Counted from the first letter of the stretch, positions 42,749 through 52,556 are shown. The stretch: 64,000 nt of DNA from an uncultured Treponema sp. (GCA_947165895.1 CAMVCB010000003.1:310001-374000), one strand, 5' to 3'. Numbers and translations are program-made. Notes: a model not told the origin generated them from the letters alone.

Positions 42749-45703
42749 TTACCTCATCAGCCCGCATAGCACGTCGTATGTTAATTCGCCTGTGCCCCTA
42801 ACCTGCAAATCCGCCTCTTTCAGTGAGCCGTCAGGGCTGATTCCTACTGCAGTCATGCCGCCCTTCTTAATGGCCGCAACTCCGGCCTCTGCGTCTTCTA
42901 CTCCGACGCAATCTGTGTACCAAGCTCCGGAAAGTTCAGCGGCTTCAAGGAAGATGTCTGCTTCCGGCTTTGCCTTCTGAACGCGGTTGGCATCGGCAAT
43001 TCCTGCAAACATATCGCGGATTTTCAGCGCATCAAGAATTGCAGGAGCATTTTTGCTTGAACTTGCAAGCACAGCAGGTACTCCGTGGGCCTTCAAATCT
43101 TCCAGCAGCTTTTTAATTCCAGGAAGAATATCCGCCGGAGTCAGGCTCTTCAAAAGCTCCTTGTAACGCTCGTTTTTCCAGAAGCATTTTTCAGCCTTTT
43201 TTTCGGCTGTCCAGCTGACTTTATTTTCCCGCAGAATCACCTCAAGGCTTTCTTCCCGGCTGATTCCCAGCAGCATTTTGTTCATTTCTTCATCAAAAGT
43301 CAGTCCTTCAGCATCTGCCATTTCCTTCCAGGCCTTATAATGAAGCGGCGCAGTATTGGTGATAACTCCGTCCAGATCAAAGAGTACGGCACCTAACTTC
43401 TTTTTAAGACTGAATGTTTTTTCCTGGCCCGCAGCCAGACAAAGCTTCTGATTTCTGTGAACAAATTCAAGTTTACCCTTGCCATCACCCTTTCTAACCG
43501 AATATGTAACTTGTTCATGCGAGATTTTTACATCGAGAATAAAGCCCTGAATCGCTAAAGAGAATTCCAGTCCTTTCCAGCTTTCCGGCAGCTTTGGATC
43601 AAAAGAGAAAACACCGCCGTAATCGCGGAAGCCCGCAAAACCGTAAACCGTACTCATCCAGCTTCCCGCCATACATGCGGTGTGGATTCCATCGCGGCTG
43701 TTACCGTTTACATCGTCAATATCCATGCGGACAGTCTTGTTGTAATAATCAAAAGCCTTCTGAGTATCGCCGCTTTCTGCCGCCATTATGCTCATAATTG
43801 AATAACTGAGTGATGAATCTCCGGTAGTGTACTTCTGGTAATACTTAAAGTTGCGGATTTTTTCTGCCTTAGAAAAACGTCCGCTCAGCAAAAACTGTGC
43901 CAGAACTAAATCCGGCTGCTTCAAAACCTTGTGGCGGTAAATTTCCAGCGGATGATAGTGCATCAAAAGCGGATACATGTTTTTCGGGGTATTTTCAAAA
44001 TCCCAGTCGGCCTTATCAAGGAAGCTGTCATCCTGAGGATAAATTCCCAGTTCCTTATCAAATGGAATATACATATTTTCCGCAATATTTTTCCAGCAAT
44101 CTTTTTCTGCCTGACTAGCTTGAGAGCCGGACCGGGCAACGCTGATCTCAAGATTTTCCCGGGCCATAAAGTTTGTAAAGGCATTGTTGTTTACGATTGC
44201 TGTATATTCATCAGGACCTGTTACATCGTTTATGCAGAATTTATTTCCCTTGTGAGGAATAAAGGCTCCAAGGCTTTCCCACATGCGGGCAGTCTGGGCA
44301 CACATTTTTTCTACAGTTTTCTGGTCAAAACCAAGGTCATCACCATGGGCATTTAAAAAGCGGTTAAGGGCAAAAATAATGTCCGCATCAATATGATACT
44401 GGGCTGTTCCTGCAGGATAATAGGCACTGGTTTCTTCACCGTCGATTGTACGCCATGGGTAAAGGGCACCTTTAAGATTCAGTTCAGCCGCACGTTCTTC
44501 TGCTTTTTGCAGAATATGGCCCCGGTATTCCAGAAGTTTTTTTGCAACCTCAGGCGCAGTATATGTGAAAACCGGGCAGACATAGCTTTCCGTGTCCCAG
44601 AAGAAGTGACCTTCGTAACCTTCGCTTGTAAGTCCCTTAGCACCGATTGCTGCCTTTCCTGTGCGGCAGGCTGACTGCAAAAGATGGAAAAGGCTGAAAT
44701 GCAGGGCTTCTTCGCTTTTTTCATCACCGTCAATTTTGATTCTGGCAACATTCCAGAAATCAGAAAGATATTCTTCCTGTTCAGCAACTGCCTTATCAAA
44801 GCCTGCTGCCGCAAAAGCACAGGCTTCTTTTTCTGCCTGATTTGAAAGGGACTTTAAATCGCCTCCTTCAGATTCGCTCTGCCAGCAGTATGTTATGTAT
44901 TTTTCAAGAATTATTTCCTTTCCGGGCTGCAAAGTAGCCTTTGTAAAAACATACGGAATTTGATTATTTTCTAACAAAAATCCCTCATTTTTAACGAATT
45001 TTTGCGAAATTCCGTCGATTTTTGCCAAATTTTGCACATTTCCGCTCAAAAAAAGTCCCGATTTTGCGGTTTTTGCATCAAAAGTGATTTTTGCATTTTC
45101 ACAAGGCTTTCCGCAAATTTCCACATTTTTTGAAAGAATTTCCAGCGGTTTATGGCGGAATTTCGCCCCGATTCTTGGGTCGTCTTCAGCCAGAATATTT
45201 CCTGCTGTAATATCTACCGCACTTGCAATTTCAATTTCTACCGGTGCATTTCCAGTATTTTTTACGCAATAACGGATTGCAGCGCAGTTTTCGTGCTTAA
45301 AAGAAACAAGACGCTCGCTGTGCAGGTGGATTTTATCCCGGCCATTTTCCCAGTCACATTCGCGGGTTAATGTACCTTTTTCAAGGTCAGTGCAGAGAGT
45401 ATTCAAAGTACACTTTCCGCTGCTTCCATCGATTGCAAAGGCTGAGCCGTTTATCTTCATTTCAATTCTTTTTGCATCAGGAAGATTCAAAATTGTTTCG
45501 TGATTTTTTGCATAGCCGTAAGCTGTTTCGCCGTAAAGAATGCTTTCCTTATCAAAAAATCCGTTTATGTATGTTCCTTTATGGAAGGTGCCGGCCTTTT
45601 CTTCTGTGTCGCCGCGCATACCTATATTGCCGTTAGCAAGCGTAAAAAGAGTTTCATTACGCTGAACGCTGTCTTTTCCAAATTTATCTGTTTTAAAAAT
45701 CAT
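42749..45703 (-). CDS. GH65 disaccharide phosphorylase fused to beta-phosphoglucomutase
   Basis: 984 residues in two enzymes. Residues ~1-755 are a GH65 phosphorylase (maltose, kojibiose or trehalose type) with the general acid Glu in NDVTGPDEYTA and the phosphate-binding late region. It would turn an alpha-disaccharide plus phosphate into beta-glucose-1-phosphate and glucose. Residues ~765-984 are a HAD beta-phosphoglucomutase with nucleophile LFDLDGVITNT, LASSSKNA and GVEDAEAGV. It converts that product to glucose-6-phosphate. Normally these are adjacent separate genes. An AGAGAGGAAA site precedes ATG. The disaccharide is not determined. Confidence 0.92.
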   Translation of the reverse strand: MIFKTDKFGKDSVQRNETLFTLANGNIGMRGDTEEKAGTFHKGTYINGFFDKESILYGETAYGYAKNHETILNLPDAKRIEMKINGSAFAIDGSSGKCTLNTLCTDLEKGTLTRECDWENGRDKIHLHSERLVSFKHENCAAIRYCVKNTGNAPVEIEIASAVDITAGNILAEDDPRIGAKFRHKPLEILSKNVEICGKPCENAKITFDAKTAKSGLFLSGNVQNLAKIDGISQKFVKNEGFLLENNQIPYVFTKATLQPGKEIILEKYITYCWQSESEGGDLKSLSNQAEKEACAFAAAGFDKAVAEQEEYLSDFWNVARIKIDGDEKSEEALHFSLFHLLQSACRTGKAAIGAKGLTSEGYEGHFFWDTESYVCPVFTYTAPEVAKKLLEYRGHILQKAEERAAELNLKGALYPWRTIDGEETSAYYPAGTAQYHIDADIIFALNRFLNAHGDDLGFDQKTVEKMCAQTARMWESLGAFIPHKGNKFCINDVTGPDEYTAIVNNNAFTNFMARENLEISVARSGSQASQAEKDCWKNIAENMYIPFDKELGIYPQDDSFLDKADWDFENTPKNMYPLLMHYHPLEIYRHKVLKQPDLVLAQFLLSGRFSKAEKIRNFKYYQKYTTGDSSLSYSIMSIMAAESGDTQKAFDYYNKTVRMDIDDVNGNSRDGIHTACMAGSWMSTVYGFAGFRDYGGVFSFDPKLPESWKGLEFSLAIQGFILDVKISHEQVTYSVRKGDGKGKLEFVHRNQKLCLAAGQEKTFSLKKKLGAVLFDLDGVITNTAPLHYKAWKEMADAEGLTFDEEMNKMLLGISREESLEVILRENKVSWTAEKKAEKCFWKNERYKELLKSLTPADILPGIKKLLEDLKAHGVPAVLASSSKNAPAILDALKIRDMFAGIADANRVQKAKPEADIFLEAAELSGAWYTDCVGVEDAEAGVAAIKKGGMTAVGISPDGSLKEADLQVRGTGELTYDVLCGLMR

Positions 45704-45713
45704 ATTTCCTCTC

Positions 45714-45861
45714 TTGAAAAATGCTCCCGCAGTGTCGTTATTCGCTCAGCGGTGAAGGCTCGACGCAAGCTTCGCTTGCTCTGTATGTCACACACCGGCG
45801 GTATATGCCCTGCATCGCCTTCAATGCTTCGCGAATCCCGCCCCTGCTCCGCATTTTTCAA
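45714..45861. repeat. Multi-stem structured repeat, probable copy C
   Basis: 148 bp between GH65 and amylosucrase. Outer arms TTGAAAAATGC / GCATTTTTCAA (11 bp) enclose ATTCGC / GCGAAT, TGAAGGC / GCCTTCA and a tip GCAAGC-TTC-GCTTGC. CTCCCGCAGT follows the left arm and CTCC precedes the right arm, as in copies A and B, but the central core is different. Membership of the same family is inferred from size, layout and these blocks. Confidence 0.6.
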
Positions 45862-45896
45862 AATGCATCTTTCATTTTTATTCAAATACGATAGGA

Positions 45897-45933
45897 AAGG
45901 CAGCGTTCATCCTTCTTGCCGGACCGCTGCCTT
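45897..45933 (-). terminator. Hairpin downstream of amylosucrase
   Basis: Stem AAGGCAGCG / CGCTGCCTT with a 19-nt loop, 12 bp after the amylosucrase stop; followed on the minus strand by TTCCTAT, a weak T-tract. Confidence 0.5.
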
Positions 45934-45945
45934 CCATTGTATTAC

Positions 45946-47760
45946 CTACAGAACCTCGCTCAACCAGCGGACCTCGTATGGGCCAAGCTGCTGGGCGTAG
46001 AAGTTTTCGTATTTCTTACCGGTAAGAAGGTCGGTGCTTTCTTTTGCCCAGGCTCCGATTTTAAATGCGGCAGGACGCTCGCTGAAGTTGGCTACAACGT
46101 GAATTGTGCCACGACGGAAAGCAAAAACTGCTGTATCCTGAGTATCATAGAAAGCAATTTCTGTGCCGCCCAGCATTTTTTCAGATTTACGAAGTTTAAT
46201 TACTTTTTTTACAAAGTCAAAAACTTCCTTTTGTGCCGGAATCAGTTTTCCTTTCCAGTTAGTTTTAAGGCGGTGAACCCAGCGGGAATCATCCTTCTGT
46301 TCGTCACATTCGCGGTAAGAATAGTCGTTAAAGGCCGCTTTTTCATCATTTGCGTACAAAAGCGGAATACCAGGCAGGGCAAAAAGAACTGCGTACATCA
46401 TTTTAATGCGGGCAAGAGCCATTTTTTCAAGTAAGTCATTTTTCAAAGTTTCAGCCTGTTCCAGACCCGCAAGACTGGCCATAGTTCCGCAGATTCGGCA
46501 GTCACCTGTCGTTGGATTCAGCTGGAAAGGCTCTCCAGCACTAAAGGTTCCTTCAAATCTGCCTGTAAAAAATCGGTTAAGGAACTGACGGTGGGCAAAA
46601 CCATTAATTCCAAGACAAGAAGCATCTTCATCACTGAAGGTCCAGCCTATATCATCATGACAGCGGATATAATTTACCCAGCTGCAGTCAGCCGGAATAT
46701 TCCAGCGCTTTTTAAGGGAAAGATTCAACAAACGTGTGTCCCGGGTAGCCACACTTGACCATAAAAGTGCCATCTGCAGCGGGTTATAGCTGATTGCACA
46801 TTCATCCTTGTGAATATACTGAACAACCTGATCAGGATGAACAATCGCCTCGCTCTTGAAAACAAGAGAAGGACAGGCTATGCGGGCTACATACTGAAAT
46901 GCCTTTATCAGCGTATGAGCCTTTGGAAGACTTTCGCAGACAGTACCCTTTTCCTTCCATACAAAGGCAAGAGCGTCAAGACGCAGTACATCCACACCAA
47001 GATTTGCAATACTAAGCATTTCCTCGCACATTGCTAAAAATACTTCCGGGTTAGAGTAGTTCAAATCCCACTGGAAAGAATTGAAGGTCGTCCACACCCA
47101 GATATCCTGTTTTTCAAGGTAAGTAAAAGAGCCTCGGCGCACAGTCGGGAAAATCTCGCGTAAATTGCGGTTCCAGTCGTCAACCTCGGCCTTGTCCTTG
47201 TACATGTAATAGTAATTCATGTACTTCTCTTCACCCTTTTTAGCCTTAAGCGCCCATTCATGCTCATCGCTTGTGTGATTGAAGACAAAATCAAGCACCA
47301 GACGGATTCCTTTTTTATGGAATTCGTCCGCTACAAATTTCAAATCTTCAATAGTACCAAGCCGCGGCTGAACCTTGCGATAAGAAGAAATGGCATAACC
47401 GCCGTCATTTTCTCCCTTAGGGCAGTCAAAAAGCGGCATAAGGTGAACATAATTAACACCCAGCTCTTCAAAATAGGGGATTTTTTCTACAAGCGCACGC
47501 AGATTTCCGGCAAACAAATCAACATAGAGCATCATTCCCACTGTTTTTTCGCTCTGATACCAGAAATCTTTTCCGCTTTCGGCCTGCTCTACAGCTTCTT
47601 TATCAAGCTTTAAAAGAGATTTATCCCGAGATTTATTCGCATCAGACATGATTTTTTCCAGACGATTAATAATCTGATAAAAATCCCATCGCTTACCGTA
47701 CAGACTGAAAAGCAGCTCTGTAAGGTATTGCATATTATTTTCAAGTTGAGTGCTATACAT
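45946..47760 (-). CDS. Amylosucrase (GH13_4)
   Basis: Transfers glucose from sucrose to alpha-glucan and releases fructose. 604 residues, close to the ~630 of known amylosucrases. Family features: VNYVHLMPLFDCPKGENDGG, the nucleophile region VDVLRLDALAFVWKEKGT with CESLPKAH, the acid/base Glu in FKSEAIVHPD, and YIRCHDDIGWTF, the amylosucrase His-Asp pair. Sucrose hydrolase or sucrose phosphorylase are less likely given CESLPKAH. It lies after the ABC permease genes in the sugar operon; released fructose could be used by the nearby fructokinase. Confidence 0.88.
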   Translation of the reverse strand: MYSTQLENNMQYLTELLFSLYGKRWDFYQIINRLEKIMSDANKSRDKSLLKLDKEAVEQAESGKDFWYQSEKTVGMMLYVDLFAGNLRALVEKIPYFEELGVNYVHLMPLFDCPKGENDGGYAISSYRKVQPRLGTIEDLKFVADEFHKKGIRLVLDFVFNHTSDEHEWALKAKKGEEKYMNYYYMYKDKAEVDDWNRNLREIFPTVRRGSFTYLEKQDIWVWTTFNSFQWDLNYSNPEVFLAMCEEMLSIANLGVDVLRLDALAFVWKEKGTVCESLPKAHTLIKAFQYVARIACPSLVFKSEAIVHPDQVVQYIHKDECAISYNPLQMALLWSSVATRDTRLLNLSLKKRWNIPADCSWVNYIRCHDDIGWTFSDEDASCLGINGFAHRQFLNRFFTGRFEGTFSAGEPFQLNPTTGDCRICGTMASLAGLEQAETLKNDLLEKMALARIKMMYAVLFALPGIPLLYANDEKAAFNDYSYRECDEQKDDSRWVHRLKTNWKGKLIPAQKEVFDFVKKVIKLRKSEKMLGGTEIAFYDTQDTAVFAFRRGTIHVVANFSERPAAFKIGAWAKESTDLLTGKKYENFYAQQLGPYEVRWLSEVL

Positions 47761-47782
47761 ATAAAACCTTTATTGTGTCTTA

Positions 47783-48691
47783 TTAACCCTTTACTGATCC
47801 GGCCAAAAGTCCGCGTACAAAGAATTTCTGCAATCCTAAGAATACACAAAGTGGCAGAATCAAAGAAACGAAGGCACCGGCAGTAAGAAGATGCCAGTCA
47901 GTTCCTCGTGTTCCAGCCATGTTCATCAGGCGTACAGTTACAACTTCAAGCTTCTGTCCGGCACCGCTAAGGAATACCAGGGCAACAAGCATATCATTCC
48001 AAACCCAGATAAACTGGAAAATGGCGAATGAAGCAATTGCAGGTACACTTAACGGGAGGATAAGCCGGACAAAAGTTGTGAAGTGGCTTGCGCCGTCAAT
48101 AAATGCCGATTCAAGAATAGAACGAGGCAAGCTGGAAATATAGTTGAACATCATGTAAGTAGCCAGAGGAAGACCAAAGCCCGCGTGAGCCAGCCAGATT
48201 CCCAGGTAAGAACCGTTCAGTCCGATTTTGTTATAGTCACGCAAAATTGGAATTAAAGAAATTTGAAGAGGAACTACCAGCAGGGCGATAATCATTGCCA
48301 GTAAAACTCCGCGTCCCTTAAAATTAAGCCATGCAAAACCGTAAGCGGCAGCGGCGGCAATAAAAATCGGAATAACTACGGCAGGAACTGTAACAGTAAT
48401 AGAAGAAAGGAAGGCACTGAGCATTGTTGCTCCGCGGATTGCACTTGTTCCACTTGCATTTCCTACGCTATATCTCTGTCCCAGTAAAACCTGATTATAG
48501 TTATCCAGGGTGAATTTTTTGATTGTAGAAAAAGCCTTCCACCATCCTGTTGAGTTTGTAGCATCAGCAGTTCTGAAAGAAGTGATGAAAATTCCGATTG
48601 TAGGAATTGTCCACATCAAACAAATCAGAACCAGAACCGAAGTTATGATAATGCCGTTTATTGTTACCTTTTTTTCTTTATCATTCATCAT
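47783..48691 (-). CDS. Sugar ABC transporter permease (MalG type)
   Basis: Second permease of a CUT1 carbohydrate importer, 302 residues with six helices. The EAA loop lies in ESAFIDGASHFTTFVRLILPLSVPA. The ATG overlaps the stop of the partner permease (ATGA), and AAGGAGG lies in the end of that gene. No ATPase gene is present in the operon, so a shared MsmK-type ATPase elsewhere is expected. Confidence 0.9.
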   Translation of the reverse strand: MMNDKEKKVTINGIIITSVLVLICLMWTIPTIGIFITSFRTADATNSTGWWKAFSTIKKFTLDNYNQVLLGQRYSVGNASGTSAIRGATMLSAFLSSITVTVPAVVIPIFIAAAAAYGFAWLNFKGRGVLLAMIIALLVVPLQISLIPILRDYNKIGLNGSYLGIWLAHAGFGLPLATYMMFNYISSLPRSILESAFIDGASHFTTFVRLILPLSVPAIASFAIFQFIWVWNDMLVALVFLSGAGQKLEVVTVRLMNMAGTRGTDWHLLTAGAFVSLILPLCVFLGLQKFFVRGLLAGSVKG

Positions 48692-49752
48692 TTGAATACC
48701 TCCTTATCCTTGAATTCCTTGAGGTTGTAGTAAATTACAGGGCTTACGGCAATCAAAATCAAAATTGCAATTGCGGAACCCCGTCCGTAATGAAGGAACT
48801 TGAACATCTGCTTGTACTGCTGGGAAGCAAGAACTTCTGTTCCGTACAAACCGTTTGTCATAGAGAATACGATATCGAAACACTTAAGGGCTGCAAGGAA
48901 AATTGTTGTAGAAACGCTGATAAGTGATGCACGGATATTAGGAATGATAATCTGAACAAGGATTCTGAACTCGCCTGCACCGTCAATACGGGCAGCTTCA
49001 ATCATATCTTCAGGAACGGCCTTCAAGGCGGCAGAAAGAACTACAAGGGCAAAACCAGTCTGAAGCCATACGAAAATTACGATGAGGAAAAGACTGTTCC
49101 ATGGAGCCTTTCCCAGCCAGTTCTGAGGCTGACCACCCATAGAAACAACGATTGCATTCAGAAGACCAATCTGCTCACTGCCAACAGGGCGGAAAGCATA
49201 CATAAACTTAAAGATTACACCTGCACCAACCATAGAAATTGCCATAGGCAAAAAGATAAAGGTTTTTGCAGTCTTTTCTATATAACTTCTTTCAGCAAGA
49301 ATAGCAGTAATCAATCCCATCAAAACACTAAAGGCAGTTCCAAAGAAAAGCCAGATTATAGTATTACGGATTGAAACCAGCATTGTTCTGTCTGTAAAAA
49401 GATATTTATAATTGTCAAACCAAACAAAATGCTCAGATTTTTTATCAAGAAAGCTGAGCCCAAGGGAACGAACAGTCGGAATGAGAAGATACCATCCCAT
49501 AATCAAAACTGCCGGCCCGATAAAAATATAAGGAACAATCTTGTTATAAACCTTAGTATTAAAATTCTGAGCAATCAGGTTCAGAGAATAAAACAAGAGT
49601 CCTACACTAGCAATGCCCCATACAACCGCAACCAGGGTCGTAAGAAGCTGATTTAAAACATTGGCGCGGAGTGCAAAAAATCCTCCAAGCATAACAAGCG
49701 CAGTGCAGCATACAACGCCAATGGTTTTTGTAATTCCAGATTTGTCTGTCAT
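48688..49752 (-). CDS. Sugar ABC transporter permease (MalF type)
   Basis: First permease, 354 residues with about eight hydrophobic segments; the two at the N-terminus are extra to the six-helix core, as in larger MalF-like proteins. The EAA loop is EAARIDGAGEFRILVQIIIPN. It is separated from the binding-protein gene by a hairpin-rich 175-bp gap. Confidence 0.9.
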   Translation of the reverse strand: MTDKSGITKTIGVVCCTALVMLGGFFALRANVLNQLLTTLVAVVWGIASVGLLFYSLNLIAQNFNTKVYNKIVPYIFIGPAVLIMGWYLLIPTVRSLGLSFLDKKSEHFVWFDNYKYLFTDRTMLVSIRNTIIWLFFGTAFSVLMGLITAILAERSYIEKTAKTFIFLPMAISMVGAGVIFKFMYAFRPVGSEQIGLLNAIVVSMGGQPQNWLGKAPWNSLFLIVIFVWLQTGFALVVLSAALKAVPEDMIEAARIDGAGEFRILVQIIIPNIRASLISVSTTIFLAALKCFDIVFSMTNGLYGTEVLASQQYKQMFKFLHYGRGSAIAILILIAVSPVIYYNLKEFKDKEVFK

Positions 49753-49794
49753 ACGTCCTCTCTAAAAAATAACCCGCGCACTGCGAGTAAAAAA

Positions 49795-49926
49795 ATCCTT
49801 GTCCGCATAACCAGTGGCTGCCGGACAAGGATGCATTAAACTCAAACATTCATTTAGCTTGCCTAAATGAATGTTTGTATAGGTGGCTACGCAAACTAAC
49901 ATTTGTAACCAGCCTTTTTAGCCACC
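49795..49926 (-). terminator. Three hairpins between sugar-binding protein and permease genes
   Basis: In operon order: GGTGGCT / AGCCACC (49926-49882); a perfect 15-bp stem CAAACATTCATTTAG / CTAAATGAATGTTTG (49877-49843); and ATCCTTGTCCG / CGGACAAGGAT (49832-49795), followed by a run of T. The last is a good intrinsic terminator; the others may protect the binding-protein mRNA. Together they should make binding protein exceed permease. Confidence 0.75.
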
Positions 49927-49927
49927 G

Positions 49928-51214
49928 TTAATTAGGCCAGCTTTCTTCAATATTCTTAAGACATGTAGCAGCGTTTTCTGCTCCGGCAACGTAGTTTACC
50001 ATTCCAGTCCAGAAGGTACCTGCACCAACTTCAGCCGGCATAAGGTCAGAAGCATCGAAGCGGAATACAGTAGCGTTTACAAGAATCTTAGCGATTTCGC
50101 GCTCAAGGCTGTTACCGTAGTCATCAAAGTTCTGTGTTTTGTGAGGGAACAAAGCACCACCGATTCTTGCCCAAGGAGCACAAGCTTCCCAAGTTGTAAG
50201 GAATTCAAGGAATTCATCTACGCCTTCTTTTTCGCTGAATTTAACGAACTGGTCACCACCACCAAGAACTGGTGTTCCCCATTTTTCATCAACAGCTGGA
50301 AGAGCAAATACACCAACGTTATATTCAAGATTTGCCTGAATATCATCCTGCATAAAGCCGGTAATGAAATTACCCTGCATATTCATCATAGCTTTTGGTG
50401 GGTTTTCATAAATTGGTTTTACAGAATCACCGTAGTTGCTTGTAAGGATATTTGTTGAACCACCGTAAACATATTTGTTGTTGAGCCAGATTTCTCCACA
50501 AGTTTCAAGAGCCTTTTTTACAGCAGGATCATTGAATGCAATCTGATGATTTACCCATTTATCATAAACATCAGGACCAGCTGTGCGGAGCATCATGTTT
50601 TCAAGCCAGTCTGTTCCAGGCCATCCAGAAGCAGCACCAGATTCAAAACCGATTGTCCATGGAGTATCTCCGTTTGCAACCATCTTGTCCATCAAAGATT
50701 TAAGCTCTGACCAGTTCTTTGGAATTGGATAACCTTTTGATTCCCAGTAAGGTTTGTTGTACCATACAAAGCTCTTGGCATTAACACGATGGAATACACC
50801 ATAAGTTTTACCATCATCAGCAGAACCAAGCTGCTTCCATACAGGGGCATAGTTCTTTTCAATTGCAGAAATTACATTCTTTCCAAGAGGCTTGATATAA
50901 CCTTTAGAAGCAAAGTTTTTCATCATACCTGGCTGTGGTAAAGCGGCAATATCAGGTGGAGTACCAGCTTCTGCCTGAACCTGAATCTGTGTTTCAAACT
51001 CAGGGCTTCCTTCATAAACTACATTGTAGCCGGTTTTCTCATTGAAGATTTTTACAATCTCTTCAAATCTGGCAGCTTCTTCTCCACGGAATGCACCAAA
51101 AACAAGAATATTCTTGTCAGCTGCTTTTGCTGTTGAACCTGCTTTCTTTGAACATCCCATAAAAGATGCCAGCAAAGCAGCGCCACATAAACCTGCAAGG
51201 GCTAATTTTTTCAT
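49928..51214 (-). CDS. Sugar ABC transporter substrate-binding lipoprotein
   Basis: 428 residues with a lipoprotein signal (LLASFMGC). Typical CUT1 binding protein: NILVFGAFRGEEAARFEEIV, YEGSPEFETQIQVQAEAGTPPDI, then LKSLMDKMVANGDTPWTIG. ATG at 51214 is used because TTAGGAGG precedes it and the signal begins there. Alpha-glucosides or sucrose are plausible ligands from the neighbouring amylosucrase and GH65 genes (inference). Confidence 0.9.
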   Translation of the reverse strand: MKKLALAGLCGAALLASFMGCSKKAGSTAKAADKNILVFGAFRGEEAARFEEIVKIFNEKTGYNVVYEGSPEFETQIQVQAEAGTPPDIAALPQPGMMKNFASKGYIKPLGKNVISAIEKNYAPVWKQLGSADDGKTYGVFHRVNAKSFVWYNKPYWESKGYPIPKNWSELKSLMDKMVANGDTPWTIGFESGAASGWPGTDWLENMMLRTAGPDVYDKWVNHQIAFNDPAVKKALETCGEIWLNNKYVYGGSTNILTSNYGDSVKPIYENPPKAMMNMQGNFITGFMQDDIQANLEYNVGVFALPAVDEKWGTPVLGGGDQFVKFSEKEGVDEFLEFLTTWEACAPWARIGGALFPHKTQNFDDYGNSLEREIAKILVNATVFRFDASDLMPAEVGAGTFWTGMVNYVAGAENAATCLKNIEESWPN

Positions 51215-51306
51215 AATCCGACCTCCTAAAATCTTGCGGATATTTTTTTTTATTATGTAAAGAACAGCCTTCCCCTGTTCATTCACTAACCATGTAAATC
51301 CTGCCG

Positions 51307-52320
51307 TCAGCAGGTTGTAGTAGTATTTCTTTCCACAACGTGCAAAGGCAATTTAATGGAAATCGCCGACTTGTCCGGATTTCCGATTCGTTCCAGAATC
51401 TGCTGGGCAGCCTGTCTTCCTGACTCTTCCAGATGCTGATCAATCGAACTCAAGCCCACATACTGCGAAATATCAATGTCATCAAAACCAAGGATTTTTA
51501 CCTGCTCAGGACATTTAATTCCCTTCTGTCTGGCAAGGTAGAAAAAGCGGGTAGCAATCAAATCACTTGAGCAGAAAACACAATCCAGCTCATCAGCCTG
51601 TTTCAGGTAAGCATTAATTCCGGCATCAAGCTTGTCATCAGCAAACTCACCAAGCCAGATATTCTGAGGAGCAATTTCTATTCCCTTAGAGGCAAAAAAC
51701 TTTTTGTAGCCGGAAAGACGGTCTTCAGTTGCCGGAACCGAATAATCAAGATAAGATTTTTCACCAATAAAACCAGGCTTTCGGCAACCAAGCTTGTAAA
51801 AATATTCAGCCGCAGTTTTACCGCCCTTTTTGTTATCAATTACAATGCAGTCAAAATCATCATAAACCTGCTCAACAAAGCAAACCGGGAAGCCGGAATT
51901 TTTAAGCAGCTCCTGCATCTGCTCATTAATCTGAACGCAGAAGAGAATCAAACCGTCAACGCGTTTCTGCACAACAAGGCTGGTAACGTAATTGTTCAAA
52001 TCGACCGTTGTACCGATAGAATAAACCACAAGCTCGTAGTGTTCAGGGGCAAGAACCTCTGCAACACCACGAAGCCGCTGCATAAAAGACGGCTGTGTAA
52101 AAAATGGCGCAATTACTGCGATTTTTTTGTAGGTTTTTCGCGCATTGATAACAGCGTCAGCCTTAGGTACGAAGTTCAATTCCTTTATCACATCAAGAAC
52201 CAGCTGCCGTTTCTTTTCTGCCACTTTTTCCGGCGCATTAAGAACACGACTGACTGTTGCAGGGCTTACCCCCGCCTTTTCTGCGACATCATAAATTGTT
52301 ACCTGGCTCGACTGAATCAC
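51307..52320 (-). CDS. LacI-family repressor of the sucrose/alpha-glucoside operon
   Basis: 337 residues starting with GTG. The N-terminal HTH is VTIYDVAEKAGVSPATVSRVLN; the C-terminal periplasmic-binding-like domain includes VDGLILFCVQ and ILGFDDIDISQYVGLSSIDQ. It is upstream of and codirectional with the binding-protein, permease and amylosucrase genes, so it is probably their local regulator. A LacI-type operator lies 35 bp upstream of its own start, pointing to autoregulation. Confidence 0.88.
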   Translation of the reverse strand: MIQSSQVTIYDVAEKAGVSPATVSRVLNAPEKVAEKKRQLVLDVIKELNFVPKADAVINARKTYKKIAVIAPFFTQPSFMQRLRGVAEVLAPEHYELVVYSIGTTVDLNNYVTSLVVQKRVDGLILFCVQINEQMQELLKNSGFPVCFVEQVYDDFDCIVIDNKKGGKTAAEYFYKLGCRKPGFIGEKSYLDYSVPATEDRLSGYKKFFASKGIEIAPQNIWLGEFADDKLDAGINAYLKQADELDCVFCSSDLIATRFFYLARQKGIKCPEQVKILGFDDIDISQYVGLSSIDQHLEESGRQAAQQILERIGNPDKSAISIKLPLHVVERNTTTTC

Positions 52321-52354
52321 TTACTAAAACCTCAATCCCACTGAAAGCTGTCTT

Positions 52355-52368
52355 TGAAACCGCTTTCA
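52355..52368. promoter_or_regulatory. LacI-type operator upstream of lacI gene
   Basis: TGAAACCGCTTTCA fits the LacI/GalR consensus TGAAA-n-CG-n-TTTCA: all pairs are symmetric except the two n positions. It lies 35 bp before the GTG of the lacI gene. Confidence 0.65.
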
Positions 52369-52448
52369 TGTTATTGATTTCATTTTAACCCGATTTCAAT
52401 CTTTGTCAAATTTATTTTTACGAATTTTTGAAAATTTATGAAAATTTT

Positions 52449-52530
52449 GGGTGCAGACCAGCCACCCAGTCGCCTTCCGGGCGCCCCTACGGTTGGTCTT
52501 GCTTCGCAAGACTGGCTCCGCCACCCTCCA
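52449..52530. repeat. GC-rich intergenic block with hairpins
   Basis: About 80 bp of GC-rich sequence in an AT-rich gap, bounded by GGGTG and CACCC, with CAGCCA/TGGCT pairs and a small CTTGC-TTC-GCAAG hairpin. It looks like another structured intergenic repeat, but no second copy was identified here. Confidence 0.4.
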
Positions 52531-52556
52531 CGCTCGGCACTGTGCCCCGTTAAAAC

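Noticed and set aside
45946..47760. Sucrose phosphorylase as the identity of this GH13 gene
   Set aside because: The CESLPKAH and CHDDIGW motifs and length fit amylosucrase better.
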